Source: Saccharothrix deserti (GTDB taxonomy: Bacteria > Actinomycetota > Actinomycetes > Mycobacteriales > Pseudonocardiaceae). Taken from it: 64,000 bases of DNA. The translations under genes and the position numbers were made by a program. The number at the start of each line of letters is the position of its first letter. The first letter of the stretch is position 1. This document shows positions 18,436 to 26,885 of this stretch, piece by piece. The notes under the pieces are model-generated. The model did no database searches, was not told the DNA's origin, and saw only the letters and a program-made list of their open reading frames with translations. The DNA is taken from assembly GCF_009769385.1 (NCBI RefSeq), contig NZ_ML775962.1, positions 314,955 through 378,954 on the forward strand, given 5' to 3'.

Positions 18436-18866
18436 GGCCGGTGTCACGTCGTCCCGGGCTCGGACTCGGGCGCCGCTCCACCCCCGGTGCGGTCGCGTAG
18501 GCCCGAGGTGCACGACGACGAGTTCGGCGGTCCGGTGATGAAGGATCAGGGTTGGGTGACCTGTGGTCGCTCCGGTGCCCCGCTGTGTGCCTGATGGGGC
18601 TCCGCGCGGCGGAGTGGTGCGGGCCGTGGCGGACGACGGCGCGAAAGGCATCGATCAATGACGTCGCAGTGCTTCCTGCTGTACCGAGCCGCTGGACTGC
18701 CGGACCCGGGCTTGCTCATGCGGTTTCCGGTGCGACGGCTGCGGCGTCTCCACCACCCGGATCCAGGCGTGATCGCACACACGCCTGACGCAGTGGCCGA
18801 CTTGGACCGGCTCACCGGACGTCGGCCGAAAGCGAGTTGCGGCCGACCGAGGGCGGTTGCTGCACT
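18436..18866. other. intergenic region
   Basis: No gene is supported here. Short open frames exist on both strands but none has both a ribosome site and coding-type composition. The end of this segment should contain the promoter of the PQQ-repeat gene. Confidence 0.4.
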
Positions 18867-19868
18867 GTGCGGGTGATCGAGGTCCGGTGGGAGAGACAGT
18901 TGCACCAGGCCGGCTCCGACACCGGTCTCGCGGTGGCCGCCAACGGCCAGGTGGTGGTCCACGAGCGGCACACCAGGCTGGTGTGCCTGGATCCGGTGGA
19001 CGGGTCGGTGCGATGGGACATCCCCGTCGGGAAGTGGCTGCGAGCCCTCGTCGCCACCGGGCGACGGTGTCTGGTGCTGCCGCAGGACACCGACCGGTTG
19101 CTGTGCGTGGATCTCGATACCGGGGAGCGCGTTTGGAGTGCCGATCTCCGTGGGTGGACCGGGCACGTGGTGGTCGCGGGCGACACGGTCCTGGTGGGTG
19201 GCTGGCGCGGTTACACGCCACTTCGCGCGCTGGACCTCGCCACAGGCCAGGTTCTGTGGGAGACGGCCGACTGCACGCACACCGTGCGCCCGGCGGCGGT
19301 CGAGGGCAGATTCCTGATCGGCGAGCCGGCCGGCTCGTCGGCGCGGTTGATCGACGCCCGTGAGCCGCGGGAATCGTCGGCCTGGCTCTTGCCACAGCCG
19401 CTTGTCGATCCCGACTACCGGGCGGCGTTCACGGCGGCGGGCCGTGACCGCTTCCTCATGCGGTGTGGTGATCACGCCGTGGCGGAGATCGTGCCCTCGA
19501 CCGGGACCGTGCGGGAATTCGTCCTGCCCGGAAGCGATCTCACGCAGGCGGCGCCGGAGTACGTCGACGGCAGGCTCTGGGTGTCGGAACGTCGAGCGGG
19601 CTATGTCGTCGTGGATCTCGCCGATGGTCGTGTCCTGCACAGGATCGACGTCCGGCAACCCCTGGCCGGTCGTGCCGTCCCCATCGGTTCCGGGGTCGTG
19701 ATCGCCGGCACCGCGGGAACCCTGTTCCGCCTCGGCGCCGACGGGCAGGTCGTCGAGCGCGCCGCAGTGGCCCGCCGGATCCGCGCACTGCATGCTCTGG
19801 GCCCGGCCCACGTGCTCGCCGTGACCAAGGGGACATTGCTTGCCGCAGCGGTCGGGAACCGGGAATGA
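18867..19868 (+). CDS. cytoplasmic PQQ-type beta-propeller protein
   Basis: From GTG 18867 (18873 is also possible) the product is about 333 residues made of repeated PQQ/WD-like blades, for example RLVCLDPVDGSVRW, RLLCVDLDTGERVW, PLRALDLATGQVLW, GYVVVDLADGRVLH. The conserved 'D..tG...W' blade endings identify the PQQ-like family; residues for PQQ cofactor binding are not evident, so it is more likely a binding scaffold. It has no signal peptide or membrane anchor. It stands apart from its neighbours by more than 350 bases on both sides. Confidence 0.7.
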   Translation: MRVIEVRWERQLHQAGSDTGLAVAANGQVVVHERHTRLVCLDPVDGSVRWDIPVGKWLRALVATGRRCLVLPQDTDRLLCVDLDTGERVWSADLRGWTGHVVVAGDTVLVGGWRGYTPLRALDLATGQVLWETADCTHTVRPAAVEGRFLIGEPAGSSARLIDAREPRESSAWLLPQPLVDPDYRAAFTAAGRDRFLMRCGDHAVAEIVPSTGTVREFVLPGSDLTQAAPEYVDGRLWVSERRAGYVVVDLADGRVLHRIDVRQPLAGRAVPIGSGVVIAGTAGTLFRLGADGQVVERAAVARRIRALHALGPAHVLAVTKGTLLAAAVGNRE

Positions 19869-20199
19869 CATTGCCGAACCGGCACCGGGCCGGTGGCCGA
19901 GCGCTCGGCCACGGTCGAGTCGTGGATTCTGTGCTGTGCCTCGGAGAACCGTTCGAGCCGACGCCGGGTTCGCACCGCGAGCCGTCGAGTCGCGGCCGAC
20001 CTCGTCCTGTCCGCCGGTGAACAATCCCCACTCGCCACACCGTTGGAGGCTAGGGAACCGCGCCGTCCCAGTCGTCCAACCACGGGTGTATGTCACCTAC
20101 CGCGTAGGTTGACCCGACTCGACGTTCCAAGGCGATGGGCTGGTCAAGGCCTCGGGTTTACGCTCATGCGGTGTTCGGCAAGGCCGGGCAAACATGGGG
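19869..20199. other. intergenic region before an IS3 remnant
   Basis: I see no gene here. The sequence probably includes flanking material of the degraded insertion sequence, but I could not find terminal inverted repeats. Confidence 0.35.
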
Positions 20200-20516
20200 C
20201 AGCCCGGTGTCAAAGGACTTCCGGGCAACAGGCGCCGACGGCTACGCCCGAGGTGCCCGCCGCCGACCTGGTCGACCACGACTTCGTCCGCGACGCACCG
20301 AATCAGCTCTGGATCCCCGACGTCACCGAACACCGCACTCGTGAGGGCAAGGTCTACTGCGCGGTGGTGTTGGACGCCTTCTCCCGCAAGGTGGTGGGCT
20401 GGTCGATCGACAGCCGCCAGGACGCCGCGCTGGTGACCAACGCGCTCGGCATGGCCCTGCGCAACCGCGAGGCCGCAGCGGGCACGGTGATCCACTCCGA
20501 CCACGGTGTCCAGCTC
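20200..20516 (+). mobile_element. IS3-family transposase (OrfB, DDE integrase core) remnant
   Basis: One frame near 20206 reads GVKGLPGNRRRRLRPR and the adjacent frame from about 20245 reads DFVRDAPNQLW, then DVTEH, REGKVYCAVVLDAFSRKVVG and HSDHG. These are the rve/DDE core of IS3-family OrfB: the first Asp (WIPDVTEH) and second Asp (HSDHG) are present, but the sequence breaks off before the region with the catalytic Glu. The frame change and 3' truncation show it is dead. It lies directly upstream of the persulfide operon and may mark the boundary of an acquired segment. Confidence 0.8.
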
Positions 20517-20615
20517 GGGTTCAACCGGTCGTCGCCGGTTGAGTGGGGGTCGTGCCGGATCGGCCGTCGCGTGCTGGTCGACGCTCCGGACTTTCGTGGG
20601 GCTACGACAGCACAG

Positions 20616-20635
20616 GCATACCCCCGGGGGCATGC
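20616..20635. promoter_or_regulatory. CstR/CsoR-type operator, upstream copy
   Basis: The 20-base near-palindrome GCATACCCCCGGGGGCATGC has one mismatched pair. It follows the TACCC-N4-GGG(T/C)A plan seen twice more in this regulon and lies 73 bases before the rhodanese start. Confidence 0.6.
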
Positions 20636-20652
20636 GTGCTACCGTTGGAACA

Positions 20653-20670
20653 GATACCCCAGGGGGTATC
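20653..20670. promoter_or_regulatory. CstR/CsoR-type operator of the persulfide operon
   Basis: GATACCCC-AG-GGGGTATC is a perfect 8+2+8 palindrome located 19 bases before the GTG of the rhodanese gene. Palindromes of the form ATACCC...GGGTAT are the known type of operator for CsoR/CstR-family repressors, and such a repressor is encoded at 23964. Binding here would block transcription of the sulfur genes until persulfides modify the repressor. Confidence 0.75.
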
Positions 20671-20688
20671 CTGACTTCAGGAGCTGAT

Positions 20689-21006
20689 GTGACGCCCGAG
20701 ATCGACCAGAACGGTTTCGCCGCCCGCCTCGCCGAGGGAAACGCCTTCGTGCTCGACGTCCGCGAGGCCCGTGAGTACCGCCCCGGCCACGTCCCGGGCG
20801 CCCGGAACGTGCCGCTGAGCGTGCTGCCCGCCCGCGTGGCGGAGCTGCCCAAGGACCGACCCGTCTACGTCATCTGCCAGACGGGCGGTCGCAGCGCCCA
20901 GGCCACCGGCCTCCTGCGCGCCGTGGGGATCGACGCCGTCGACGTCCTCGGCGGCACCGGCGCGTGGATCGACTCCGGCCGTCCCGTCGAGACCGCGAAG
21001 GCATGA
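20689..21006 (+). CDS. single-domain rhodanese (sulfurtransferase)
   Basis: The GTG at 20689 behind AGGAG gives 105 residues; the open frame extends upstream through the operators, which is not credible coding. It is a compact rhodanese domain with VLDVREAREYRPGHVPGARN, the CH2A-like motif, and the active-site loop CQTGGRS whose Cys carries the persulfide. Such cytosolic enzymes move sulfane sulfur between glutathione or low-molecular-weight persulfides and acceptors. It is the first gene of a unit with a persulfide dioxygenase 14 bases downstream and is placed under the double operator. Confidence 0.88.
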   Translation: MTPEIDQNGFAARLAEGNAFVLDVREAREYRPGHVPGARNVPLSVLPARVAELPKDRPVYVICQTGGRSAQATGLLRAVGIDAVDVLGGTGAWIDSGRPVETAKA

Positions 21007-21019
21007 GGGGAGCGAACCG

Positions 21020-22397
21020 ATGATCACCGTCCTGCCCATCGACACGCCAGGACTCGGCGACCGCACCTACCTGGCCCACGACGGCGCGGTGGCCCTGGTG
21101 GTCGACCCGCAGCGCGACTACGACCGGGTGCTCGGCCTGGCGCGGGCCGCGGGCGTGCGCATCACCCACGTCTTCGAGTCCCACATCCACAACGACTACG
21201 TGACCGGTGGCTACGAACTCGCCCGTGAGGAGGGTGCGCAGTACCTGCTCAACGCCGACGACCCGGTCTCCTTCGAACGGGTCGGCGTGCGCGACGGCGA
21301 CGTGGTCGAGGTCGGCGACCGGATGCGGGTGGAGGTCCTGCACACCCCCGGCCACACCCACACCCACCTGTCCTTCGCCCTGTCGGAAGGCGGTGAACCG
21401 GTCGCGGTCTTCACCGGCGGCTCACTGCTCTACGGCTCCACCGGCCGCCCGGACCTGCTGGGCCCGGACCACACCGACGCGCTGGCGCACGCCCAGTGGC
21501 ACTCGGCCCGCCGGTTGGCAGGCGTTCTGCCCGACGCCACCGCCGTCTACCCGACGCACGGTTTCGGCAGCTTCTGCTCGGCCACCCAGTCCGAGGCCAC
21601 CACCGGCACCATCGGCCAGGAGAAGCTGTCCAACCCGGCGCTGACCCGGGAACTGGACAGCTACGTCGAGGAACTGCTCGCCGGGCTCGACGCATACCCG
21701 GCGTACTACGCGCACATGGCCGCCGCGAACTCCGCCGGACCGGGCCGGCCGGACCTCTCACCGCCCGCCGAGGCCGATCCGGTCGAACTGCGGCGCCGCA
21801 TCGCGGCCCACGAGTGGGTCGTCGACCTGCGCAGCCGGACCGCGTTCGCGGCCGGGCACGTCGCGGGCACGGTGAACTTCGGCCTCGACGGCCCGTTCGT
21901 CACCTACCTCGGCTGGCTCATCCCCTGGGGCACGCCCGTGACGCTGCTGGGCGAAACCGTCGAGGACGTCGCGGAGGCGCAGCGCGAACTGGTCCGCATC
22001 GGCATCGACCGCCCGGCCGCGATGGCCACCGGCAGGCCCGAGGACTGGGCGGGCGGCGAGCCGCTGCGCCACGGCCACCTTCGCCGACCTCGCCGCCGAG
22101 TCGGCCCGGGACCCGAGGACCGTCGTCCTCGACGTGCGCCGGAACCAGGAGCGCGCCGAACAGCACATCGCCGGCTCCACGCACATCCCGATCCACGAAG
22201 TGCTCGACCGCCTCGACGAGATCCCGGCAGGCCCGATCCGGGTGCACTGCGACGGCGGCTACCTCGCCGGCGTGGTGGCCGCACTGCTCGACGCCCACGG
22301 GGTCGACGTCGTGGCGATCGACGACACCTTCGACAACGCAGGCCCTGCCGGTCTGCCCCTCGCCTCCGCCCCGGAACACCAGGAGATCCACGCATGA
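21020..22397 (+). CDS. persulfide dioxygenase-rhodanese fusion (apparent frameshift at ~22070)
   Basis: The first frame (ATG 21020) encodes a metallo-beta-lactamase-fold dioxygenase: the metal motif appears as ESHIHNDYVTGG, further ligands as LHTPGHTHTH and YPTHGFGSF, typical of ETHE1-like persulfide dioxygenases that oxidise persulfide to sulfite. A first rhodanese-like domain without catalytic Cys follows (VVDLRSRTAFAAGHVAGTVN). After GGEPLR the frame becomes shadow-like; removing the C at 22070 restores TATFADLAAESARDPRT and a second rhodanese domain with HCDGGYLAG, to the stop at 22395-22397. The repaired length, about 458 residues, equals the usual size for this fusion. It is either a true frameshift, which would leave the dioxygenase half intact, or a sequencing error. 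Confidence 0.8.
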
Positions 22398-22984
22398 CGC
22401 GGCACCTCGGCACCGTCGACGGCCCATCGCTCCAGCAACGCCTCGACGACGCCACCAGCCCCGCCCCGCGCCTGATCGACGTCCGCACGGCCGCGGAGTT
22501 CGAGGCCGGGCACATCCCCGGCGCGGTCAACGTGCCGCTGGACGTGCTCAAGGAGCGGTTGGACGACCTGTGTCCCCTGCTGCGCGGCCAGGACATCGTC
22601 CTGGTCTGCCGATCGGGGCAGCGCGCCGGCCAGGCTCAGGAGGCGCTGGCCGGCGCCGGCCTCGGCGACAGCCAGGTGCTCGCCGGCGGCATCGCAGACT
22701 GGGAGAGGACCGGCGGCGAACTCGACCGCGGCCGACAGGTGTGGGAGCTGGAACGCCAGATCCGCTTCGTGGCCGGCGCAGTGGTCCTCGCGGCCGTGCT
22801 CGCCAGCGTCGTCGTGCCGCAGGCGAAGTGGCTGGCGGCTCTCATCGGCGGCGGGCTGGTCGTCGCCGCCTTGTCGAACACCTGCGCTTTGGGCATGGCA
22901 CTGGCTCGGATGCCGTGGAACCGCCGCCGCGGCGAGTCGCCGATCGACCGGCTCACCGCGGACCGGCTCACCGCGGACCGGTGA
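22394..22984 (+). CDS. membrane-anchored rhodanese with DUF2892 domain (YgaP-like)
   Basis: ATG 22394 overlaps the preceding stop by four bases. The 196-residue protein has an N-terminal rhodanese domain (LIDVRTAAEFEAGHIPGAVN) with active-site loop CRSGQRAG, and a C-terminal DUF2892 module of two membrane helices (FVAGAVVLAAVLASVVV and AALIGGGLVVAALSNTCALG). This is the YgaP architecture, in which the sulfurtransferase is held at the inner face of the membrane. The last residues contain a short duplication (LTADRLTADR). Its neighbour is a TSUP exporter, so it may hand sulfur species to export. Confidence 0.85.
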   Translation: MTRHLGTVDGPSLQQRLDDATSPAPRLIDVRTAAEFEAGHIPGAVNVPLDVLKERLDDLCPLLRGQDIVLVCRSGQRAGQAQEALAGAGLGDSQVLAGGIADWERTGGELDRGRQVWELERQIRFVAGAVVLAAVLASVVVPQAKWLAALIGGGLVVAALSNTCALGMALARMPWNRRRGESPIDRLTADRLTADR

Positions 22985-22988
22985 CCCG

Positions 22989-23867
22989 ATGCTGACGCTG
23001 ACCGTCGCGCTCGCCGTCGTCGTCGGGATCACCTTGGGCCTCCTCGGCGGCGGCGGGTCGATCCTCATGGTGCCGCTGCTGGTCTACGTGGCCGGCATGG
23101 ACACCAAGGAGGCCATCGCCGCCTCCCTGGTGGTCGTCGGCGTGACATCGGCGGTCGGCGTCCTCGGGCACGCCCGCGCCGGACGGGTCCGCCTGCGCAC
23201 CGGCCTGCTGTTCGGTCTCGCGGGCATGGCCGGCGCCTTCGTGGGCGGACTGGTCGGTGGCCACCTGCCCGGCCGGCTGCTGATGGCCGCGTTCGCGGTC
23301 ATGATGGTCGCCACCGCCGTGGGCATGCTGCGCGGTCGCAGGCACGTCGCCGCCTCGTCCGCGCACCCCGACCTGCCGGTGGGCCGGGTGCTCCTGGACG
23401 GGACCGTCGTCGGCCTGGTCACCGGTCTGGTCGGCGCGGGCGGCGGTTTCCTCGTGGTCCCCGCCCTGGCGCTGCTCGGCGGCCTGCCCATGTCCGTCGC
23501 CGTCGGCACTTCGCTGCTGGTGATCGCCATGAAGTCGGTCGCGGGTCTGACCGGCTACCTGGCCGCGGTGCCGATCGACTGGGCCCTCACCGGTGCGATC
23601 ACCGCCGCCGCGGTCGTCGGCAGCCTCATCGGCAACCTGCTGGTGCCCCGTATCCCGGCGGACGCGCTGCGCCGGGGGTTCGGCTGGTTCGTGCTGGCAA
23701 CGGGAGCGTTCGTGCTGGCCCAGCAAGCCCCGGACCAGCTGCGCGTCCCCGCGCTCCTCGCCGTCGCCGGCATCGGCGTCGCCGTGGGCACCTGCCTGGG
23801 GTTCGTGCCCCGCTGCCCGCTGCGGCACATCGGTGCCACCGGATCCCGTGCGACGGCCGGGACGTGA
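22989..23867 (+). CDS. TauE/SafE (TSUP) family sulfite/sulfur-anion exporter
   Basis: The 292-residue integral membrane protein has about eight hydrophobic segments and the two TSUP signature halves: LGLLGGGGSILMVPLLVYV near the N-terminus and VTGLVGAGGGFLVVPALALL in the middle, plus conserved K/T-rich loops (GMDTKEAIAASL; GTSLLVIAMKS). TSUP proteins export sulfite or related anions. Following a persulfide dioxygenase that yields sulfite, export of sulfite is the natural role. It starts four bases after the previous stop and is the last gene before a strong hairpin. Confidence 0.85.
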   Translation: MLTLTVALAVVVGITLGLLGGGGSILMVPLLVYVAGMDTKEAIAASLVVVGVTSAVGVLGHARAGRVRLRTGLLFGLAGMAGAFVGGLVGGHLPGRLLMAAFAVMMVATAVGMLRGRRHVAASSAHPDLPVGRVLLDGTVVGLVTGLVGAGGGFLVVPALALLGGLPMSVAVGTSLLVIAMKSVAGLTGYLAAVPIDWALTGAITAAAVVGSLIGNLLVPRIPADALRRGFGWFVLATGAFVLAQQAPDQLRVPALLAVAGIGVAVGTCLGFVPRCPLRHIGATGSRATAGT

Positions 23868-24239
<372 letters not shown>

Positions 24240-24486
24240 GGTGTCCCGACACCGCAGGTGGTGCAGGCTCGCCGTGGGCCTCGCGGCAGGACTTCATGCG
24301 GAGGCGGGCCGGTGGGCCTGCGGGCTGACGGGCTGACGGGCTGTAACGCTTGGGCGATCCAGCCGATCAAAGACACTGCGCCGCCCCGCCTTTGCTATGT
24401 TGTTCTGCTCGCCCCAGCGTGGTGAGAGCAGGAGCGGCAACCTGCCCACCCCTCGGATACCCGCGGCCTTACCCGGTTGACCAGCG

Positions 24487-24525
24487 TCGATGGCGTTTGT
24501 CGATGGTGTTTGGCGATGGCGTTTC
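24487..24525. repeat. three tandem 13-base repeats before the nucleotidyltransferase gene
   Basis: TCGATGGCGTTTG, TCGATGGTGTTTG and GCGATGGCGTTTC follow one another without gaps, ending 42 bases before the chosen start of the nucleotidyltransferase. Direct repeats in a leader may be a regulator-binding array. Confidence 0.55.
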
Positions 24526-24567
24526 GGCGTGCACGCGGTGCCGAGCAGTTCGGTTCGGAGAGCCCTG

Positions 24568-25653
24568 ATGGCAAACGGCGACGCGACGCGCGGTCGTTTC
24601 TCACCGGTACGGCCGTTATTGGCCGGCGATGTCCTCGACGGCGACCGGGTGGCGGGTTTCGCCTGGCGGCCGGGTGACGGCGGAAAACCGTCGACGCACT
24701 TGGACGACAAGTTGCTCCTCGCCGGCGACGAGCACCTCGCCACGCCCCCGGAGCGCGTGGTGCCGCAGACGTCGGAAGGGGCCGTCGAGTGCGCGCCGAT
24801 GCCGCCCGCCGATCTCGGCGACGGCGCTGTGCGGCCCGGCGCGTCGGTCGACCCGACGGTGCCGCACCGCGTGGACGCGCTGCTGGACCTGCCCGGCGCG
24901 CCGTGGCAGCCCGTCGCGCGGCTGCTGTTCGCCTCGGTGCACGCCACGGGCCACCGGGCGTGGTTGTCCGGCGGTGTGGTGCGTGACGTCGTCAGCGGCG
25001 TGGGGGAGCGGCGCATCAACGACCTCGACCTGTCCGGCACCGTCCCCGCGGGGCGGTTCACCGACATCCTCTACCAGTCGCTGCGTGCGTCGCGCATGTC
25101 GGAGTTCCACACGACCGTGACGCCGGATTCGCTGGTGTGCGCGGTGACGCCTCCCGGCTCGCGCGACCGGCTCATCGAGTACCGGGGCCTGTCGGCGACG
25201 GGTTTCCGGTTCCCGGCCGTCGGCAGCAGCCTGACCGAGGACGTGCGGCAGCGCGACTTCACGTTCAACGCCCTCTTCTACGACGTCCTCGACCACGAGC
25301 TGTTCGACCCGAGTGGCAGCGGTGTGGCCGACCTGACCGCCGACAAGCGGAAGTTCGTGCCGCTCAAGGAGACCGACGACCCGTACGCGCGGGCCGAGGT
25401 CGTGATCCGGGCGTTGAAGTTCGCCCTGCGCTGGGGCGATGCCGCGGAACCCGACCTCACGGGTCTCAACGCGTGGCTCACCCGCCTCGACCCGGACCTG
25501 TGCCGGGCGTTCACCGCGGGCCAGTGGCGCAGGCTGACCCGCGCCTACGAGCGCGCCGTGAAAGCCGACAAGGCCGAACAGCGCGCTTTCGCCGCACGCC
25601 TCGCGCAACCCGGCCGCGAGCTGCTGGAAACCTTGATCGGGGGCGCGAAGTGA
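24568..25653 (+). CDS. CCA-adding/poly(A)-polymerase-like nucleotidyltransferase
   Basis: I chose ATG 24568 with GGAGAG upstream; an ATG at 24490 lies in the tandem repeats. About residues 120-330 form a class II polymerase-beta-type nucleotidyltransferase head: LSGGVVRDVVSG (GG..RD motif), NDLDLSGT (metal-binding Asp-X-Asp) and VRQRDFTFNALFYD (family motif B). The first ~110 residues are not part of the usual enzyme, and the tRNA-binding neck/body/tail is reduced to about 50 residues, so this is unlikely to be the housekeeping CCA enzyme. It is the first gene of a chain with 4-base overlaps. It may make a nucleotide signal or tag an RNA or protein. Catalytic residues look intact; the substrate is unknown. 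Confidence 0.7.
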   Translation: MANGDATRGRFSPVRPLLAGDVLDGDRVAGFAWRPGDGGKPSTHLDDKLLLAGDEHLATPPERVVPQTSEGAVECAPMPPADLGDGAVRPGASVDPTVPHRVDALLDLPGAPWQPVARLLFASVHATGHRAWLSGGVVRDVVSGVGERRINDLDLSGTVPAGRFTDILYQSLRASRMSEFHTTVTPDSLVCAVTPPGSRDRLIEYRGLSATGFRFPAVGSSLTEDVRQRDFTFNALFYDVLDHELFDPSGSGVADLTADKRKFVPLKETDDPYARAEVVIRALKFALRWGDAAEPDLTGLNAWLTRLDPDLCRAFTAGQWRRLTRAYERAVKADKAEQRAFAARLAQPGRELLETLIGGAK

Positions 25654-26885
25654 CCGCCGCGCACCGACCGCTCAGCGCCTGGGTCTCCCACTTCGACGGC
25701 ACCACCCTGGACCCCGTCAACGACGGGGACGACCGCTCCGACGCCCGTGCTTTCGCGCACTTCGCGACGGGTTGGGCGCGCACCACCACGCCGTGGGGCG
25801 ACACCTTCGCACTCGCCCTCACCGACGGCAGCGCGACGGTCGTGGAGCTCGACGACTACGGCCGCCCCATCCCCGTCACCCCCGAGATCGTCCGTGCCGT
25901 CGAACGCGTCGAACGCGACTGGCCCGACGCCCTCCCCGACACCGGAGACCTGGCCGACGCGCCGCTGCCGCTGCGCTACTGGCTCCTGCGACGCCTCGCC
26001 GCGGAAGGCGACCCGCCGGACGAGGTGTTCGCCCTGCTGCCGTGGGACCTGCTCGACCGCGCCGTGACGTCCCTGCTCACCACGCTCGACGACCCGGCCG
26101 CGCCGGGCGAGCTGGTCGAGATGCGGCACTGGCTCACACCCGCCGTGCGCGGTCTGACCGGCCCGCTGGAGCAGCTCGACCACGGTCTGCGCACCGACGA
26201 CCCGCGCGTCGCCCGCCTCGGCGCGTCCGGCCTGCTGGACAACCTGCGGCACATCCCGTTGTCCCGCGTGCCCGCCACGTCCCTCGCCCGACTCGTGCCG
26301 CTGGTGCGGCGCCTGGGCGCGGCCGACCCGCTGTACCGGCACACCGCACGTGTCGTCGAGGCCCGGCTCGTCGGCGAGTCCGCGCCCCGCATGAGCGTGC
26401 GGCTGAACTCCGCGCTGGACGCGGCGGCCAACGACGAGGACGTGCGCGAGCACACGGAGGCCGTCGCCGACGAGGCGTTCAGCGTCCGCTTCGACGAGAC
26501 CCAGGCCGGCTGGGTGCGCGTCCTGGTGCAGGTGCCGAAGCCGACGGGCGGCCTGTTCGGCGACCGCGCGGACGTCTTCGCGCCGATCCGGGTCGCGCCG
26601 CGCGACGAGTCGCCCGAGCAGCGCTACTGGGTCGCCCTCTACCCGGAGGGCGACAAGCTGGTCGGCGTCGTCTCGTTCGCCCTGCCGCGGGGCTGGTCGG
26701 AGGTCGACTGCGACGCCGTGCCCGCGAGCGCGGACGACCTGGCCGCGGAGCACCCGGACGTGCTGCTGCCGTCGCTGCACGCCAGCATCCCGCCCAGCGC
26801 CCGGCAGTGGCTGGAGATCGCCGACGACCTGCCCGCCGGCCACCCGGCGCGCATCGCGGCGCAGCGGTTCGAGGAGTCCCTGTGA
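25650..26885 (+). CDS. unknown protein coupled to the nucleotidyltransferase
   Basis: GTG 25650 overlaps the previous stop (GTGA) and gives 411 residues. There is no signal peptide or membrane segment. The N-terminal ~90 residues look like a small beta domain (WGDTFALALTDGSATVVELD), the middle is helical with repeat-like Leu patterns (LPLRYWLLRRLAAEG; LARLVPLVRRLGAADPLYR), and the C-terminal ~130 residues return to strands (AGWVRVLVQVPKPTGGLF; KLVGVVSFALPRGWSEVD). I do not recognise a family. Tight coupling on both sides (next start also overlaps by four bases) suggests that it forms a complex with the nucleotidyltransferase and the following membrane protein. Confidence 0.6.
   Translation: MTAAHRPLSAWVSHFDGTTLDPVNDGDDRSDARAFAHFATGWARTTTPWGDTFALALTDGSATVVELDDYGRPIPVTPEIVRAVERVERDWPDALPDTGDLADAPLPLRYWLLRRLAAEGDPPDEVFALLPWDLLDRAVTSLLTTLDDPAAPGELVEMRHWLTPAVRGLTGPLEQLDHGLRTDDPRVARLGASGLLDNLRHIPLSRVPATSLARLVPLVRRLGAADPLYRHTARVVEARLVGESAPRMSVRLNSALDAAANDEDVREHTEAVADEAFSVRFDETQAGWVRVLVQVPKPTGGLFGDRADVFAPIRVAPRDESPEQRYWVALYPEGDKLVGVVSFALPRGWSEVDCDAVPASADDLAAEHPDVLLPSLHASIPPSARQWLEIADDLPAGHPARIAAQRFEESL

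Noticed and set aside
24568-25653. Housekeeping CCA tRNA nucleotidyltransferase
   Set aside because: The body and tail regions are too short, an extra N-terminal domain is present, and the gene is embedded in an operon of unknown membrane proteins.
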